A DNA stretch of 64,000 nucleotides from Ulvibacterium sp. (GCF_028285715.1 NZ_JANQOO010000003.1:146542-210541); one strand, 5' to 3'; numbered from the stretch's first letter, positions 1 through 9,134 are shown. Made by a program: numbers and translations. The notes: generated by a model from the sequence alone, not told the origin.

Positions 1-601
1 CATCTGCTTTTTGCGCAATAATATGCAAGGCGTCTTCCTCCGCCTGTATACCCTGTCTTTCTGCAATATTCTTAAGATAATTGGCGGCATCCCTGACCGT
101 TATTCGCCTAAAATCGAATATTTGACATCGGGATAAAATAGTTGGAATTATCTTGTGTTTTTCGGTGGTGGCCAAAATAAAAATGGCATGTTTGGGTGGT
201 TCCTCCAAAGTTTTTAAAAAAGCATTGAACGCCGACTGGGAAAGCATGTGTACTTCATCTATGATATACACCTTATATTTGCCAACTTGGGGAGGTATAC
301 GTACCTGGTCTATAAGGTTCCGAATATCATCCACTGAATTGTTGGATGCTGCGTCCAATTCAAAAATATTGAAGGCAAAATCCTCTTCTTCACGTTCCGA
401 ACCATCTTGATTGATCTGTTTGGCCAAAATGCGGGCACATGTAGTTTTCCCAACTCCCCTTGGGCCACAAAAAAGCAAGGCTTGCGCCAAATGATTGCTT
501 TCAATTGCGTTTAATAAGGTTCTGGTAATAGCCTCTTGCCCAACGACATCCTCAAATGTTTGTGGTCTGTATTTTCTGGCCGAAACGATAAAGGGTTCCA
601 A
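1..601 (-). CDS. dnaX: DNA polymerase III subunit gamma/tau (partial, N-terminal 200 residues)
   Basis: Clamp-loader ATPase subunit that loads the sliding clamp during replication. The visible part is the AAA+ domain: ARKYRPQTF start motif (about residues 8-16), Walker A GPRGVGKTT (46-54), Walker B IIDEVHML (113-120), LEEPP (132-136) and the SRC arginine-finger motif (157-159). The gene runs off the left edge, so the tau region is not seen. No ATG fits. I placed the start at a TTG (601) because it gives MEPFIVSARKYRPQ, matching the usual flavobacterial N-terminus; the frame stays open upstream without an ATG. Between Walker A and ELDAASNN there is no four-cysteine zinc module, only a short acidic stretch. 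Identity is certain; the start is inferred. Confidence 0.95.
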   Translation of the reverse strand, partial: MEPFIVSARKYRPQTFEDVVGQEAITRTLLNAIESNHLAQALLFCGPRGVGKTTCARILAKQINQDGSEREEEDFAFNIFELDAASNNSVDDIRNLIDQVRIPPQVGKYKVYIIDEVHMLSQSAFNAFLKTLEEPPKHAIFILATTEKHKIIPTILSRCQIFDFRRITVRDAANYLKNIAERQGIQAEEDALHIIAQKAD

Positions 602-709
602 ATACGTATCTTTTGAATTACGGGTAACCTGTTCTACAAATATAAAGATAGCTGTTTTTGATATGCTTTGATAATGGGCGATATCGTTAATTTTTATCAA
701 CAATTGGGC

Positions 710-717
710 TACCTTTG
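710..717 (+). promoter_or_regulatory. Bacteroidota-type -7 element upstream of rnpB
   Basis: TACCTTTG matches the Bacteroidota sigma-ABfr -7 consensus TAnnTTTG and lies three bases before the first base of the RNase P RNA. The -33 element is weak (TTAA about 19 bases upstream). Confidence 0.6.
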
Positions 718-719
718 CA

Positions 720-1027
720 GAGAGCAGGCCACCTTATCGCCCCTGATGGATATCCGGGGAGGAAAGTCCGGACACCGTAATGCGGCATAGCGGGTAACGC
801 CCGTCTTCCCATACTATGGGAAAGGACCAGTGCAACAGAAAGTATGTACAGATAATGCTGTAGTGAAATCCGGTAAACTCTATGCGGTGAAACGTCACGT
901 ATACCGGCGTTATGAGGGTTGCATGCCCAAGCCGAAGGGTAGACGGATTGAGCTTTTGGGCAACCAAGGGCCTAGATAAATGATAAGGTCCATTGTAATG
1001 GAAACAGAATCCGGCTTATGGCCTGCT
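720..1027 (+). ncRNA. rnpB: RNase P RNA, class A
   Basis: Catalytic RNA that matures tRNA 5' ends. The conserved block GAGGAAAGTCCGG is at about 759-771 and the closing ACAGAATCCGGCTTA at about 1004-1018. The ends form helix P1: GCAGGCC (724-730) pairs with GGCCTGC (1020-1026). A run of T follows directly, so P1 plus the T-run may also serve as the terminator. Length about 308 nt is normal. It is transcribed divergently from dnaX. The open frame on the opposite strand here is a shadow. Confidence 0.95.
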
Positions 1028-1075
1028 TTTTTCATGTATTGAGCTACGATCGATTCTTGTTGACTCCCTATTTTT

Positions 1076-1612
1076 CTAGTCTATAAAAAAACTAAAGACG
1101 CTTCCCCCATATTTTCTTGAATTTGAGAAATTTAGACTTCGCGATAAATCCACATGTTTGGAATGTTCCATGACCAATATTCCGTTTTCCGTGAGTAGGT
1201 TGTTTTTGAAAACCAGCTGTGGAATTCTTTCAAGATCAACTAGGGCCATGTCATATGGGGGATCTGCAAAAATGATATCGACCTTTATGTTGGATTTTTC
1301 CAAATAGGTGAATACATCCACCTTAATCGGGGTAATATTAAAACCTAATTCGCGGGCCACTCGCGAAATGAATTTTATACAATAGCTGTTAACGTCTACG
1401 GCATAAATATGTTTGGATCCCCTGGAGGCAAACTCATAACTAATATTTCCGGTCCCTGAAAACAGGTCAAGAACGGACACGTCCTTAAAATAGAACTGAT
1501 GGTTCAAAATGTTGAACAAAGCCTCCTTGGCCATATCGGTCGTAGGACGTACGGGTAATTTTTTAGGGGCCAAAATCCGCCTACCCTTATATTCTCCAGA
1601 AATAATTCGCAT
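1076..1612 (-). CDS. rsmD: 16S rRNA (guanine(966)-N(2))-methyltransferase RsmD
   Basis: SAM-dependent methyltransferase that modifies G966 of 16S rRNA. The protein has 178 residues, a typical length. It opens with MRIISGEYKGRRI and the family motif VRPTTDMAKEALFNIL (about 21-36), has the SAM-binding DLFSGTGN (49-56) and the N6/N2-methylase catalytic motif DPPY (117-120). Its start overlaps the stop of the upstream DUF3822 gene by one base, so the two are cotranscribed, the usual arrangement in Flavobacteriaceae. Confidence 0.95.
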   Translation of the reverse strand: MRIISGEYKGRRILAPKKLPVRPTTDMAKEALFNILNHQFYFKDVSVLDLFSGTGNISYEFASRGSKHIYAVDVNSYCIKFISRVARELGFNITPIKVDVFTYLEKSNIKVDIIFADPPYDMALVDLERIPQLVFKNNLLTENGILVMEHSKHVDLSRSLNFSNSRKYGGSVFSFFID

Positions 1613-2463
1613 TATAGGGAATTTAACACGGCAAAATCAATGTTTTCGGATTCGGCATCTATAAAGGGGTGGGACCCACCGGAGGGGACAAATATGGATA
1701 TCTGTTTTATATATTCGTAGCAAAGTGTATAAATTTCGTCGTCCTCCTCGATAGAGCCGAAGAGCCTTAAGATTACAGATTCCGTATCCAAGTCCAGTTG
1801 TTCCAAGGTGAAGAGGAGGTAATACAGAAAATCTTCTTTGGTATCGAAAGAAAAGCTGTTGTACAGTACTAATTTTTTTTGGGAGACAACTACGATATCC
1901 ATAATTTTTTCGGATACATGGACGTAGCAAACCGGGTTTTTTCCGTTGGTATGACTTTTTAACAAAGACTCGATCAATACCGTCCCGACATGCTTAAAAA
2001 TGAACTCACCAAAAAGCTCATAGATGTAATTGTTGATATTTACAAAGGGTACATACACGTTGACCATATCGTAGCTCGTAATTTCGTCAAAAACTATATG
2101 ATCGCTAGCTAAAATTTTGGTGTTGAACTTTATATAGTTCGGCAGCTCTTCTGGGTTGAAAAGCGGTTTTGGGACCAAACCGTACAAATTGTTCTGATGA
2201 ATTACAATTACCTCGGAAAACTTTTTTTGGGAAATGGAATGTCCATTAAAAAGCTCCTTTATTTCCTTCAGTAATTGATAGGGCGTAAGCGATATATCAA
2301 AAGTTTTCCTTTCCGATAGCAGTACCGCACCTTTTAGGGTATCCAGAATACAAAAAGAAAGTCCATTCAAACTAACTTGAATGGACAGTTTCAAAAAATC
2401 TTGAGAAATTCCCTTGGAATTATTGTTCACCTTTTTTGTCGTAAATAGGGGGCCAGTTACCAC
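1612..2463 (-). CDS. DUF3822 family protein
   Basis: Conserved Bacteroidota protein of unknown function, typically encoded just before rsmD; the family is thought to have an actin/ASKHA-like ATPase fold (family knowledge, not visible here). The motif KLSIQVSLNGLSFCILD near the N-terminus is characteristic. The ATG at 2463 gives 283 residues but overlaps the upstream gene by 44 bases; a GTG at 2430 gives a shorter N-terminus closer to relatives and overlaps the upstream stop by only 11 bases. The true start may therefore be 2430. No signal peptide or membrane segment is seen. Confidence 0.8.
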   Translation of the reverse strand: MVTGPLFTTKKVNNNSKGISQDFLKLSIQVSLNGLSFCILDTLKGAVLLSERKTFDISLTPYQLLKEIKELFNGHSISQKKFSEVIVIHQNNLYGLVPKPLFNPEELPNYIKFNTKILASDHIVFDEITSYDMVNVYVPFVNINNYIYELFGEFIFKHVGTVLIESLLKSHTNGKNPVCYVHVSEKIMDIVVVSQKKLVLYNSFSFDTKEDFLYYLLFTLEQLDLDTESVILRLFGSIEEDDEIYTLCYEYIKQISIFVPSGGSHPFIDAESENIDFAVLNSL

Positions 2464-3070
2464 TTGTGCTAACTTCCTCCAGAGAACCTACTTTAATGAC
2501 ATTCCCATTAACCTCATCCACTCCGATTTCTGCATTTTCCTTAGCCAATAAATCTTTGGGTTGATCATATAGGATAATACTTTTCTCGACTTTTGCCTCA
2601 AAAACAGGAGCTTTATAGCCACTTTTTTCAATAATGTCCGCTTTCATTTCAAATTTTTCACCGCCAGGTGCCCCGGGCACGTTCATCATACTTTTAAATC
2701 GGTCATCTGATTTGAACAAAGAATCCTTTACGGATACAAAACCGAGTGTATCGATAATTTTCACTTCCTTCAAAAGGTCTATTTGGTACACTTTGTCGAA
2801 CTCCATATACGACGAATCCCTTTGTTGGGTAATAACGTATTTTCCGGTGTCCACAAAAGTGACAAGACTATTAAAATCCTTGGCGTATTTACCGTTCACT
2901 GTTTTGTAGGCTTCCTGGGAATTGCGGATATCCTTGAGGTTTGAAACAACCTTGGCAAAACGCTCTACCTTCACCTTGTTAAACTCTATCGGGCCGGTAA
3001 CGGACTTATAGATGAGATACCCAAGTCCTATACAAGCTAGCCAAAGTACAATCTGAATTATGGTCTTCAT
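2420..3070 (-). CDS. Conserved hypothetical protein with N-terminal membrane anchor
   Basis: 216 residues. A single hydrophobic helix (about residues 4-22) follows MKT, then a long soluble region containing FAKVVSNLKDIRNSQEAYKTVNGKYAKDFNSLVTFVD. This N-terminal layout (one helix, then a helix leading into an EAY..NGKY..DF segment) resembles pseudopilins, but there is no clear prepilin cleavage site. It is first in a probable operon with the DUF3822 gene and rsmD. Its promoter is at 3104-3111. I do not recognise a function; an envelope location is inferred from the anchor. Confidence 0.75.
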   Translation of the reverse strand: MKTIIQIVLWLACIGLGYLIYKSVTGPIEFNKVKVERFAKVVSNLKDIRNSQEAYKTVNGKYAKDFNSLVTFVDTGKYVITQQRDSSYMEFDKVYQIDLLKEVKIIDTLGFVSVKDSLFKSDDRFKSMMNVPGAPGGEKFEMKADIIEKSGYKAPVFEAKVEKSIILYDQPKDLLAKENAEIGVDEVNGNVIKVGSLEEVSTSGNWPPIYDKKGEQ

Positions 3071-3103
3071 TTCCTATGTGTTAATTTAATTTAGTGGTTA
3101 ACA

Positions 3104-3111
3104 CAAATCTA
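3104..3111 (-). promoter_or_regulatory. -7 element for the 3070-1076 operon
   Basis: On the minus strand the bases read TAGATTTG, an exact TAnnTTTG match, 34-41 bases before the ATG at 3070. The -33 position reads TTAG, a weak match. Confidence 0.5.
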
Positions 3112-3315
3112 CAATTTTTTTGCAAACTGCCTAATTTTTTGTGTTTGGATTTCAACGTGTACCTCATTGATTCAATTGCAGCGAATTGCTTTGTTTTAAG
3201 GGGCAAAAGGCAGAAGACATAAATGGGTAGCACAAGGAATTACAGATTGTAAATAGGAAAGGACTGTGTAAATTTCTTTTATTCAATTGCAGGGGTTTCG
3301 CAAGGAAATCATCTC

Positions 3316-3323
3316 TATCTTTG
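3316..3323 (+). promoter_or_regulatory. -7 element directly before the helicase gene
   Basis: TATCTTTG matches TAnnTTTG. Only seven bases separate it from the ATG at 3331, so a transcript from this promoter would have almost no 5' leader. TTTCG at 3296-3300 is a possible upstream element but its spacing is short. Confidence 0.5.
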
Positions 3324-3330
3324 AAAATCT

Positions 3331-4770
3331 ATGAAACGTCTTTCAAGCGCGTCTTTTTATGCTATTCTAAAGGAAAAATTTCCCCACGAGCCTACAATGG
3401 GGCAGTCTGTTGTTCTTCAAAAAATCGCGAATTTTCTTTTGTCCGAAGACAAGGATACGGTATTCCTTTTAAAGGGGTTTGCAGGTACCGGAAAGACCAC
3501 TATTATTGGTGCCTTGGTGAATTGTTTGTGGAAGACGACTATGAAATCCGTACTCATGGCACCAACGGGAAGGGCCGCAAAAGTGATGTCCAATTATTCC
3601 AATACACAAGCTTTTACGATACATAGGAAAATTTATTTCCCAAAAAAGCAAAGTGGGGGAGGTATCCAATTTGTATTGGCGCCCAATAAACATAGGAATA
3701 CGGTTTTTATAGTGGATGAGGCCTCCATGATACCGGATACCCCAACGGATTCCAAGCTCTTCGAAAATGGTTCCTTGCTGGATGATTTGCTGATGTTCGT
3801 GCATTCGGGCCATAATTGCAAACTGATTTTGATCGGTGATATAGCGCAATTGCCTCCGGTACATCTGGATATAAGTCCAGCGCTGGATGAAGACAAGCTT
3901 TCCCTAAATTACAATAAAGAAGTGATTCGGGTAGAGTTGGATGAGGTAGTACGCCAAGTTGGGAATTCGGGTATTTTGGTCAATGCCACTATGTTGCGGG
4001 AACAGCTCCAGGGCAGTTTTTTTGATGCGTTTCAATTTGATGTGAACTCGTTCAAGGACATCCAAAGGTTGGTAGACGGCCATGAAATCCAAGAGGCCAT
4101 AGATACCTCCTATTCACAGAATGGGAAAGAAGAGACTACCTTCATCGTCCGTTCAAATAAAAGAGCGAATCTGTACAACGAAAATATCAGAAGTCGGATT
4201 TTGTTTTTGGAAAATGAACTGGCCGTAGGGGACTATATGATGGTAGTCAAGAACAACTATTTTTGGTTGAAACCCAATTCAGCGGCCGGATTTATTGCAA
4301 ATGGCGATATTATCGAGGTCCTTGAGATTTTTGCATTGAAGGAAATTTATGGTTTTAAATTTGCCGAGGTAAAGGTAAGAATGGTAGATTATCCCGATCA
4401 AAAACCGTTTGAGACAGTACTCCTCTTGGATACGATACAGGCCACCACACCTTCCCTATCCTACGAGGATGGCAATAAACTATATCAGGAGGTTAGTAAG
4501 GATTATATGCATGAAAAGTCGAAATATAAACGATTTTTAGGAGTAAAGAATAATAAGTATTTTAATGCCTTACAGGTAAAGTTCTCCTACGCAATTACAT
4601 GCCATAAGTCCCAGGGAGGGCAATGGGACACTGTTTTTGTGGAACAACCTTATCTGCCCAATGGGGTGGATAAAGAGCATCTCCGTTGGTTATATACTGC
4701 CATAACCCGTGCTAAGAGACGGTTGTATCTTATAGGTTTCAAAGACAATTTTTTTGTTGGGAATGAATAG
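3331..4770 (+). CDS. RecD2/Pif1-like ATP-dependent DNA helicase
   Basis: SF1 helicase of 479 residues. Walker A GFAGTGKTT lies at about 49-57, a motif Ia MAPTGRAAKVM at about 72-82, Walker B FIVDEASM near 130, GDIAQLPPV (motif III) near 170, and the C-terminal UvrD_C_2-type block SYAITCHKSQGGQWD...LYTAITRAKRRLYLIGF (motifs V and VI). The long N-terminal RecD2 region is absent, so this is a short helicase core. It probably acts in DNA repair or replication. It stands alone on the plus strand between divergent promoters and the DUF4126 gene. Family placement is certain; the exact role is not. Confidence 0.9.
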   Translation: MKRLSSASFYAILKEKFPHEPTMGQSVVLQKIANFLLSEDKDTVFLLKGFAGTGKTTIIGALVNCLWKTTMKSVLMAPTGRAAKVMSNYSNTQAFTIHRKIYFPKKQSGGGIQFVLAPNKHRNTVFIVDEASMIPDTPTDSKLFENGSLLDDLLMFVHSGHNCKLILIGDIAQLPPVHLDISPALDEDKLSLNYNKEVIRVELDEVVRQVGNSGILVNATMLREQLQGSFFDAFQFDVNSFKDIQRLVDGHEIQEAIDTSYSQNGKEETTFIVRSNKRANLYNENIRSRILFLENELAVGDYMMVVKNNYFWLKPNSAAGFIANGDIIEVLEIFALKEIYGFKFAEVKVRMVDYPDQKPFETVLLLDTIQATTPSLSYEDGNKLYQEVSKDYMHEKSKYKRFLGVKNNKYFNALQVKFSYAITCHKSQGGQWDTVFVEQPYLPNGVDKEHLRWLYTAITRAKRRLYLIGFKDNFFVGNE

Positions 4771-4824
4771 GTTAAATTCGTGAAACTAAAGGGAGCGATT
4801 AAACCAATGTTCCCATGAAAAGGA

Positions 4825-5394
4825 ATGACCTCAGAAACCATTATCAGTATATTTTTGGGTATAGGCCTTGCGGCTTCTGTGGGCTTTCGGGTATTTTTAC
4901 CTTTATTTGCCCTTAGTTTAGCTGCTTACTTCAATATTTGGGAGCTTAATGAAAACTGGGAATGGGTGGGTAGTCTCCCCGCTTTGATTACCTTGGGAGT
5001 GGCCACCGTAGTCGAGATTTTTGCCTATTTCATTCCGTGGGTGGACAATATATTGGACAGTATGGCCATACCCTTGGCTGCCATTGCAGGTACGGCGGTT
5101 ATGGTTTCTACCGTTGCTGATTTGGACCCCGTGGTAACCTGGTCATTGGCCATAATAGCCGGAGGAGGAACCGCTACGGCCATTAAAGGTGCGGGTGCTA
5201 CGGGCCGACTGGCTTCAACGGCATCAACAGGGGGGTTGGCAAACCCCATAGTATCAACGGTGGAAACAGGAACTGCTCTTGTTGTAACCACAGCGTCCAT
5301 CTTTGCACCAATAGCAGCCGCTTTTCTGGTTATCATAATTTTAATCATCGTATTCAGAATATATAGAAAATTAAGACCCAGACCTAAAACATGA
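4825..5394 (+). CDS. DUF4126 family membrane protein
   Basis: 189 residues, strongly hydrophobic, with about five membrane segments: residues about 5-35, 50-75, 80-100, 105-125 and a C-terminal helix (about 150-178) ending in a basic tail IYRKLRPRPKT. A Gly/Ala/Thr-rich stretch with TGRLASTASTGGLANP sits between the last helices. This matches the DUF4126 family of inner-membrane proteins of unknown function. AAAAGGA lies six bases upstream of the ATG. It is followed 25 bases later by kdsB. Confidence 0.85.
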   Translation: MTSETIISIFLGIGLAASVGFRVFLPLFALSLAAYFNIWELNENWEWVGSLPALITLGVATVVEIFAYFIPWVDNILDSMAIPLAAIAGTAVMVSTVADLDPVVTWSLAIIAGGGTATAIKGAGATGRLASTASTGGLANPIVSTVETGTALVVTTASIFAPIAAAFLVIIILIIVFRIYRKLRPRPKT

Positions 5395-5419
5395 ATAGAC
5401 CAACCAAAACAAAAAAAAG

Positions 5420-6148
5420 GTGAGAATCATTGCTATGATACCTGCGCGTTATGCCGCATCGAGATTCCCTGCAAAATTGATGCAAGACCTTATGGGCAAA
5501 CCCGTAATCTTGAGGACTTACGAAGCGGCGCTAAAGACCCGACTTTTTGATGCTGTATATGTTGTTACCGATAGCGAACTTATTTTTAATACCATTTCCA
5601 ATGCTGGGGGAAAGGCGCTTATGAGTTTTAAGGAACATGACTGTGGAAGTGATCGTATTGCTGAGGCCGTTCAGGATATGGATGTCGATATTATAGTAAA
5701 TGTTCAAGGGGACGAACCTTTTATCGATAGGGAAAGTTTAGCGGGAGTGCTCGATGTTTTTCAAGGTGATGTAAATAAGGAAATTGACTTGGCCTCCCTA
5801 ATGGTCAGGATTTGGGACAAGGAAGAGATCAATAATCCCAATACGGTAAAAGTAATAGTGGACCATCATGATTTTGCCTTGTATTTTTCACGAAGTCCCA
5901 TTCCTTATCCTAGGGCCGAGGAAGTTGATCCACCTTATTTTAAACATAAGGGAATTTATGCTTTTCGAAAAAGGGCCTTGATGGATTTTCAACGACTGCC
6001 CATGCTTCCTTTGGAGGCATCGGAAAAAATTGAGGCCATTCGCTATTTGGAATACGGAAAAAAAATAAAAATGGTAGAAACAACGGTAAGCGGCATAGAA
6101 ATTGACACACCGGAGGACCTAAAACGGGCGCAAGAGCAATGGAAATAG
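5420..6148 (+). CDS. kdsB: 3-deoxy-manno-octulosonate cytidylyltransferase (CMP-Kdo synthetase)
   Basis: Activates Kdo (or the 8-amino form) with CTP for transfer to lipid A. 242 residues, normal length. Family motifs: [24 protein letters not shown] at the N-terminus (CTP-binding), VQGDEPFI near 95 (metal-binding Asp) and [12 protein letters not shown]. The start is GTG at 5420, preceded by a long A-run and AAAAGG; the next ATG (5435) would remove conserved residues before IPARY. The stop overlaps the next gene by ten bases. Its neighbour at 6846 resembles KdnB, so the substrate may be Kdo8N. Confidence 0.95.
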   Translation: MRIIAMIPARYAASRFPAKLMQDLMGKPVILRTYEAALKTRLFDAVYVVTDSELIFNTISNAGGKALMSFKEHDCGSDRIAEAVQDMDVDIIVNVQGDEPFIDRESLAGVLDVFQGDVNKEIDLASLMVRIWDKEEINNPNTVKVIVDHHDFALYFSRSPIPYPRAEEVDPPYFKHKGIYAFRKRALMDFQRLPMLPLEASEKIEAIRYLEYGKKIKMVETTVSGIEIDTPEDLKRAQEQWK

Positions 6149-6837
6149 ATTACAGTAGAATAAAGGTTATCGGATTCGATGCAGATGATACTCTTTGGGT
6201 AAATGAAACCTATTTTAGGGAAACTGAGGAAAAATTTGCCGATTTATTGGAAGGCTATGAGACCAAAAACAAAATAGACCAGGAGCTCTTTAAAGTGGAG
6301 ATGAAAAATCTTGAACTGTACGGGTACGGAATCAAAGGATTTATGCTTTCCATGATAGAATCCGCTATGGAGATTTCAAATAATCAAATTTCCCAAGCAA
6401 CGATATTGGAAATATTGAATCTTGGTAAAAGGATGATTGCCCACCCCGTGGAACTATTGGATGGTGTAAAGGAGGTATTAAAAAGACTAAAGGGAAAGTA
6501 CCGACTTATTGTTCTGACAAAAGGTGATCTTTTGGATCAAGAGCGCAAATTGGAACGGTCTAGCCTGTCGAACTACTTCCACCATGTTGAGGTCTTGAGT
6601 GATAAAAAAGAAGAAAACTATCTAAATTTGTTGGATCATTTAAAGATCGATGTCCATGAGTTTTTAATGATAGGAAATTCCTTAAAGTCCGATGTATTGC
6701 CAATTCTTAATATTGGCGCACAAGCCGTACACGTTCCTTTTCACACAACATGGCAGCACGAGGAAGTATCGGTGGAAGAAGGTGAGTATACATATCTGAA
6801 AATTAACAAGTTGACGGATATTTTGAAGTATTTGTAA
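6139..6837 (+). CDS. HAD-family hydrolase
   Basis: 232 residues. HAD motif [10 protein letters not shown] is at about 13-21, with the nucleophile and acid Asp pair D-x-D; motif II is VLTKGD, motif III Lys lies near DKKEENY, and motif IV is [11 protein letters not shown] helical cap sits between motifs I and II, as in the phosphoglycolate phosphatase/YjjG group. It is too long and too different to be KdsC, the Kdo-8-phosphate phosphatase. It overlaps kdsB by ten bases and precedes the KdnB-like gene by eight bases, so it belongs to the same transcript. The substrate is unknown. Confidence 0.88.
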   Translation: MEIDYSRIKVIGFDADDTLWVNETYFRETEEKFADLLEGYETKNKIDQELFKVEMKNLELYGYGIKGFMLSMIESAMEISNNQISQATILEILNLGKRMIAHPVELLDGVKEVLKRLKGKYRLIVLTKGDLLDQERKLERSSLSNYFHHVEVLSDKKEENYLNLLDHLKIDVHEFLMIGNSLKSDVLPILNIGAQAVHVPFHTTWQHEEVSVEEGEYTYLKINKLTDILKYL

Positions 6838-6845
6838 ATCGCACT

Positions 6846-7973
6846 ATGGAGATTAAAAAAGATGTTGGCTTAAAGCATTCCCGAACCATTGAAGCAAATC
6901 GATATAGAAACTTTCCTATGGTGCCCAGGGTAATATTTGGGAGGGGAAGTTTTGATCAGTTGGGAGAAATTCTTATGCCAAAACGTAGGCATTCCGAAGC
7001 TCCATTCATTTTTTTGGTCGACGATGTTTTTGAGGGTACTTCGTTTATTGACCGTATCCCCTTGATTTTTAATGACCAGGTTGTTTTTGTCTCGGCTGAA
7101 GAAGAACCTAAAACAGTTCAAGTTGACGCCCTGGTTGGGAGGATTAAAACGGAATTTAATGAACTTCCCTCGGGAATTGTTGGAATTGGCGGTGGTACGC
7201 TATTGGACCTAGCCAAGGCTGTAGCTATTTGTTTGACCAATAAGGGTAGTTCGTGTGATTACCAAGGATGGGATTTGGTGATAAAGCCTTCGGTGTACCA
7301 TGTGGGTATTCCAACAATTAGTGGTACAGGAGCTGAAGTCTCCAGAACCACGGTTCTCCTGGGACCAGAAAAAAAACTGGGAATAAATTCAGATCATACC
7401 ACCTTTGATCAAGTAGTCCTAGATCCTGATTTGACCATGGGCGTTTCCAAGGAACAATGGTTTTATACGGGAATGGACTGTTTTATCCATTGTATAGAAT
7501 CGCTCAACGGCACCTATTTAAATGCTTTTAGCCAAAGTTACGGCGAAAAGGCTTTGGAGCTCTGCAAGGAAGTATATCTCGGGGAGTTATCGCCTTCGGA
7601 TTCCAGGGAAAAATTGATGATGGCCTCATGGCATGGGGGCATGAGCATAGCATATTCCCAAGTAGGGGTGGCACATGCTTTGAGCTATGGACTGTCTTAT
7701 TTGCTCGGTGTAAAGCACGGTATCGGAAATTGTATGGTATTTCGGCATTTGGAAGAGTTTTACCCGGAAGGTGTAGCACTTTTTAATCAAATGATACAAA
7801 AGCAAAAAGTACACCTCCCAACAGGAATCTGTTCCGAACTGGCCGATTGCGATTACGAAACTATGATAAGTATTTCCCTTGGTATGGAACCCTTGTGGGA
7901 GAATGCCTTGGGTAAGGATTGGCGCAAAATTGCCACACGGGAAAAATTAAGGTCCATTTATGGCAAGATATAA
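6846..7973 (+). CDS. kdnB: Iron-containing alcohol dehydrogenase, probable Kdo 8-oxidase (KdnB-like)
   Basis: 375 residues. Group III metal-dependent alcohol dehydrogenase: NAD-binding GIGGGT (113-118), ISGTGAEVS (158-166) and four metal ligands, D211 and H215 in DCFIHCIE, H277 in GVAHALSYGL and H291 in VKHGIGNC. In Shewanella KdnB oxidises the 8-hydroxyl of Kdo, after which KdnA aminates it to Kdo8N and KdsB activates it. Position two genes after kdsB supports that role. The KdnA aminotransferase is not in this window. The family is clear; the substrate is inferred from context. Confidence 0.8.
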   Translation: MEIKKDVGLKHSRTIEANRYRNFPMVPRVIFGRGSFDQLGEILMPKRRHSEAPFIFLVDDVFEGTSFIDRIPLIFNDQVVFVSAEEEPKTVQVDALVGRIKTEFNELPSGIVGIGGGTLLDLAKAVAICLTNKGSSCDYQGWDLVIKPSVYHVGIPTISGTGAEVSRTTVLLGPEKKLGINSDHTTFDQVVLDPDLTMGVSKEQWFYTGMDCFIHCIESLNGTYLNAFSQSYGEKALELCKEVYLGELSPSDSREKLMMASWHGGMSIAYSQVGVAHALSYGLSYLLGVKHGIGNCMVFRHLEEFYPEGVALFNQMIQKQKVHLPTGICSELADCDYETMISISLGMEPLWENALGKDWRKIATREKLRSIYGKI

Positions 7974-8094
7974 TTTGGACAATACGGTAATCTAAAAACA
8001 GGGCAAAGGGTACCTCATTAATCCCTGAACTTACTTATTGGTTTAAACGATTTAAACAATCTGATCAAATTCCCAAGCACAAGTAAATCAATAT

Positions 8095-8634
8095 ATGCGT
8101 ATTCTGGCAAAATTCATTTACTTCAAGGTCTTGGGATGGAAATTGATAGGTTCATTTCCCAAAGTGGACAAATGTGTCGTCATTGTGGTGCCCCATACCA
8201 GTTGGGTCGATTTTTTTCTTGGACTTTTGGTACGTAAGGTATTGGATGAGGAAATCAATTTTATCGCCAAGAAAAGTTTGTTTACACCTCTTTTGGGTTG
8301 GTATTTGAGGTTGATGGGTGGCGCGCCCATTGATCGTGACCAAAGTAGCGATACGGTAAACGCTGTTTCCAAGATTTTTAGGGAACGCAAAAAGTTTAGA
8401 TTGGCTCTTTCTCCCGAAGGTACCCGAAAGAAGGTTACGCAATGGAAGACCGGTTTTTACTATATCGCCAAAAGTGCCCAAGTGCCTATTGTTATGGTAG
8501 CCTTTGACTATGGCCGTAAACAGGTGAAGATTTCAGAAATCCAATATCCTTCCAATACTAAGGAAAAGGACTTTGAAGCGTATCAAAAGTTTTTTAAAGG
8601 GGTAAAGGGTAAAGTGGCCGAATATAGCTTTTAG
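8095..8634 (+). CDS. Lysophospholipid-type acyltransferase (PlsC family)
   Basis: 179 residues. The acyltransferase motif HTSWVDF (HX4D, about 34-40) and the phosphate-binding SPEGTRKK (about 104-111) are intact, with MGGAPIDRD between them (about 75-83). This is a short PlsC-family enzyme of the kind that acylates lysophosphatidate or related lipids at the inner membrane. It follows the KdnB-like gene by 121 bases and may have its own promoter. Its stop overlaps the convergent gene by four bases. Confidence 0.9.
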   Translation: MRILAKFIYFKVLGWKLIGSFPKVDKCVVIVVPHTSWVDFFLGLLVRKVLDEEINFIAKKSLFTPLLGWYLRLMGGAPIDRDQSSDTVNAVSKIFRERKKFRLALSPEGTRKKVTQWKTGFYYIAKSAQVPIVMVAFDYGRKQVKISEIQYPSNTKEKDFEAYQKFFKGVKGKVAEYSF

Positions 8635-9134
8635 TCCCTTTTGATTAATTTCTTGGGTCCAGGTTCGTCTTTTTTATTGGAATTGCCCGGGAAAACAAGA
8701 TTGGTACTGGAGTATGTTGTACCAAAGGTAACATTTGCCAAATACACCTGATCAATGGCATCCAGCACCTGATGGTCGGAAAGCTCGCGAAGGGGATGGG
8801 TAAAAACGGACCAGATTATTTCGTCACTAAGTGCGTATTTCACATCCAAGGCGGAGTGAAAATTGGCCACTAGGGCATTCAACAACTGTTCCTCCTCTAT
8901 TTCCGAACGCTGTACGATCGGAGAAATAATTCGCATACGGTTGGCATTTTCATCGTAAATCGTAAAGAGAAATGCATCCTTATACACAAACCTAAAGGAA
9001 TTTCCATTGATTTCGAAGGTATCCGTAACCGATTCAATAAGCCCTCTCAATTTTTTAGGATCCATTTCCTGGGCTCTGCTTGCAGTGATGTTGAGCATAA
9101 AAAATAAAAGGCCTAGGAGGAAAAGATTGCGCAT
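8631..9134 (-). CDS. Secreted conserved hypothetical protein
   Basis: 167 residues. It has an N-terminal signal peptide (MRNLFLLGLLFFMLNITASRAQ, cleavage probably after about residue 21), then a compact domain with FEINGNSFRFVYKDAFLFTIYDENANRMRIISPI, which looks like a small alpha/beta fold of the YbjN/secretion-chaperone kind. The C-terminus is basic and Pro/Lys-rich. I do not recognise a named family. It is convergent with the acyltransferase. Confidence 0.7.
   Translation of the reverse strand: MRNLFLLGLLFFMLNITASRAQEMDPKKLRGLIESVTDTFEINGNSFRFVYKDAFLFTIYDENANRMRIISPIVQRSEIEEEQLLNALVANFHSALDVKYALSDEIIWSVFTHPLRELSDHQVLDAIDQVYLANVTFGTTYSSTNLVFPGNSNKKDEPGPKKLIKRD

Noticed and set aside
734..967. 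77-residue frame on the minus strand
   Set aside because: It lies wholly inside rnpB and has no family match.
6139..6837. KdsC (Kdo-8-phosphate phosphatase) next to kdsB
   Set aside because: 232 residues with a helical cap; KdsC is capless and about 170-190 residues.
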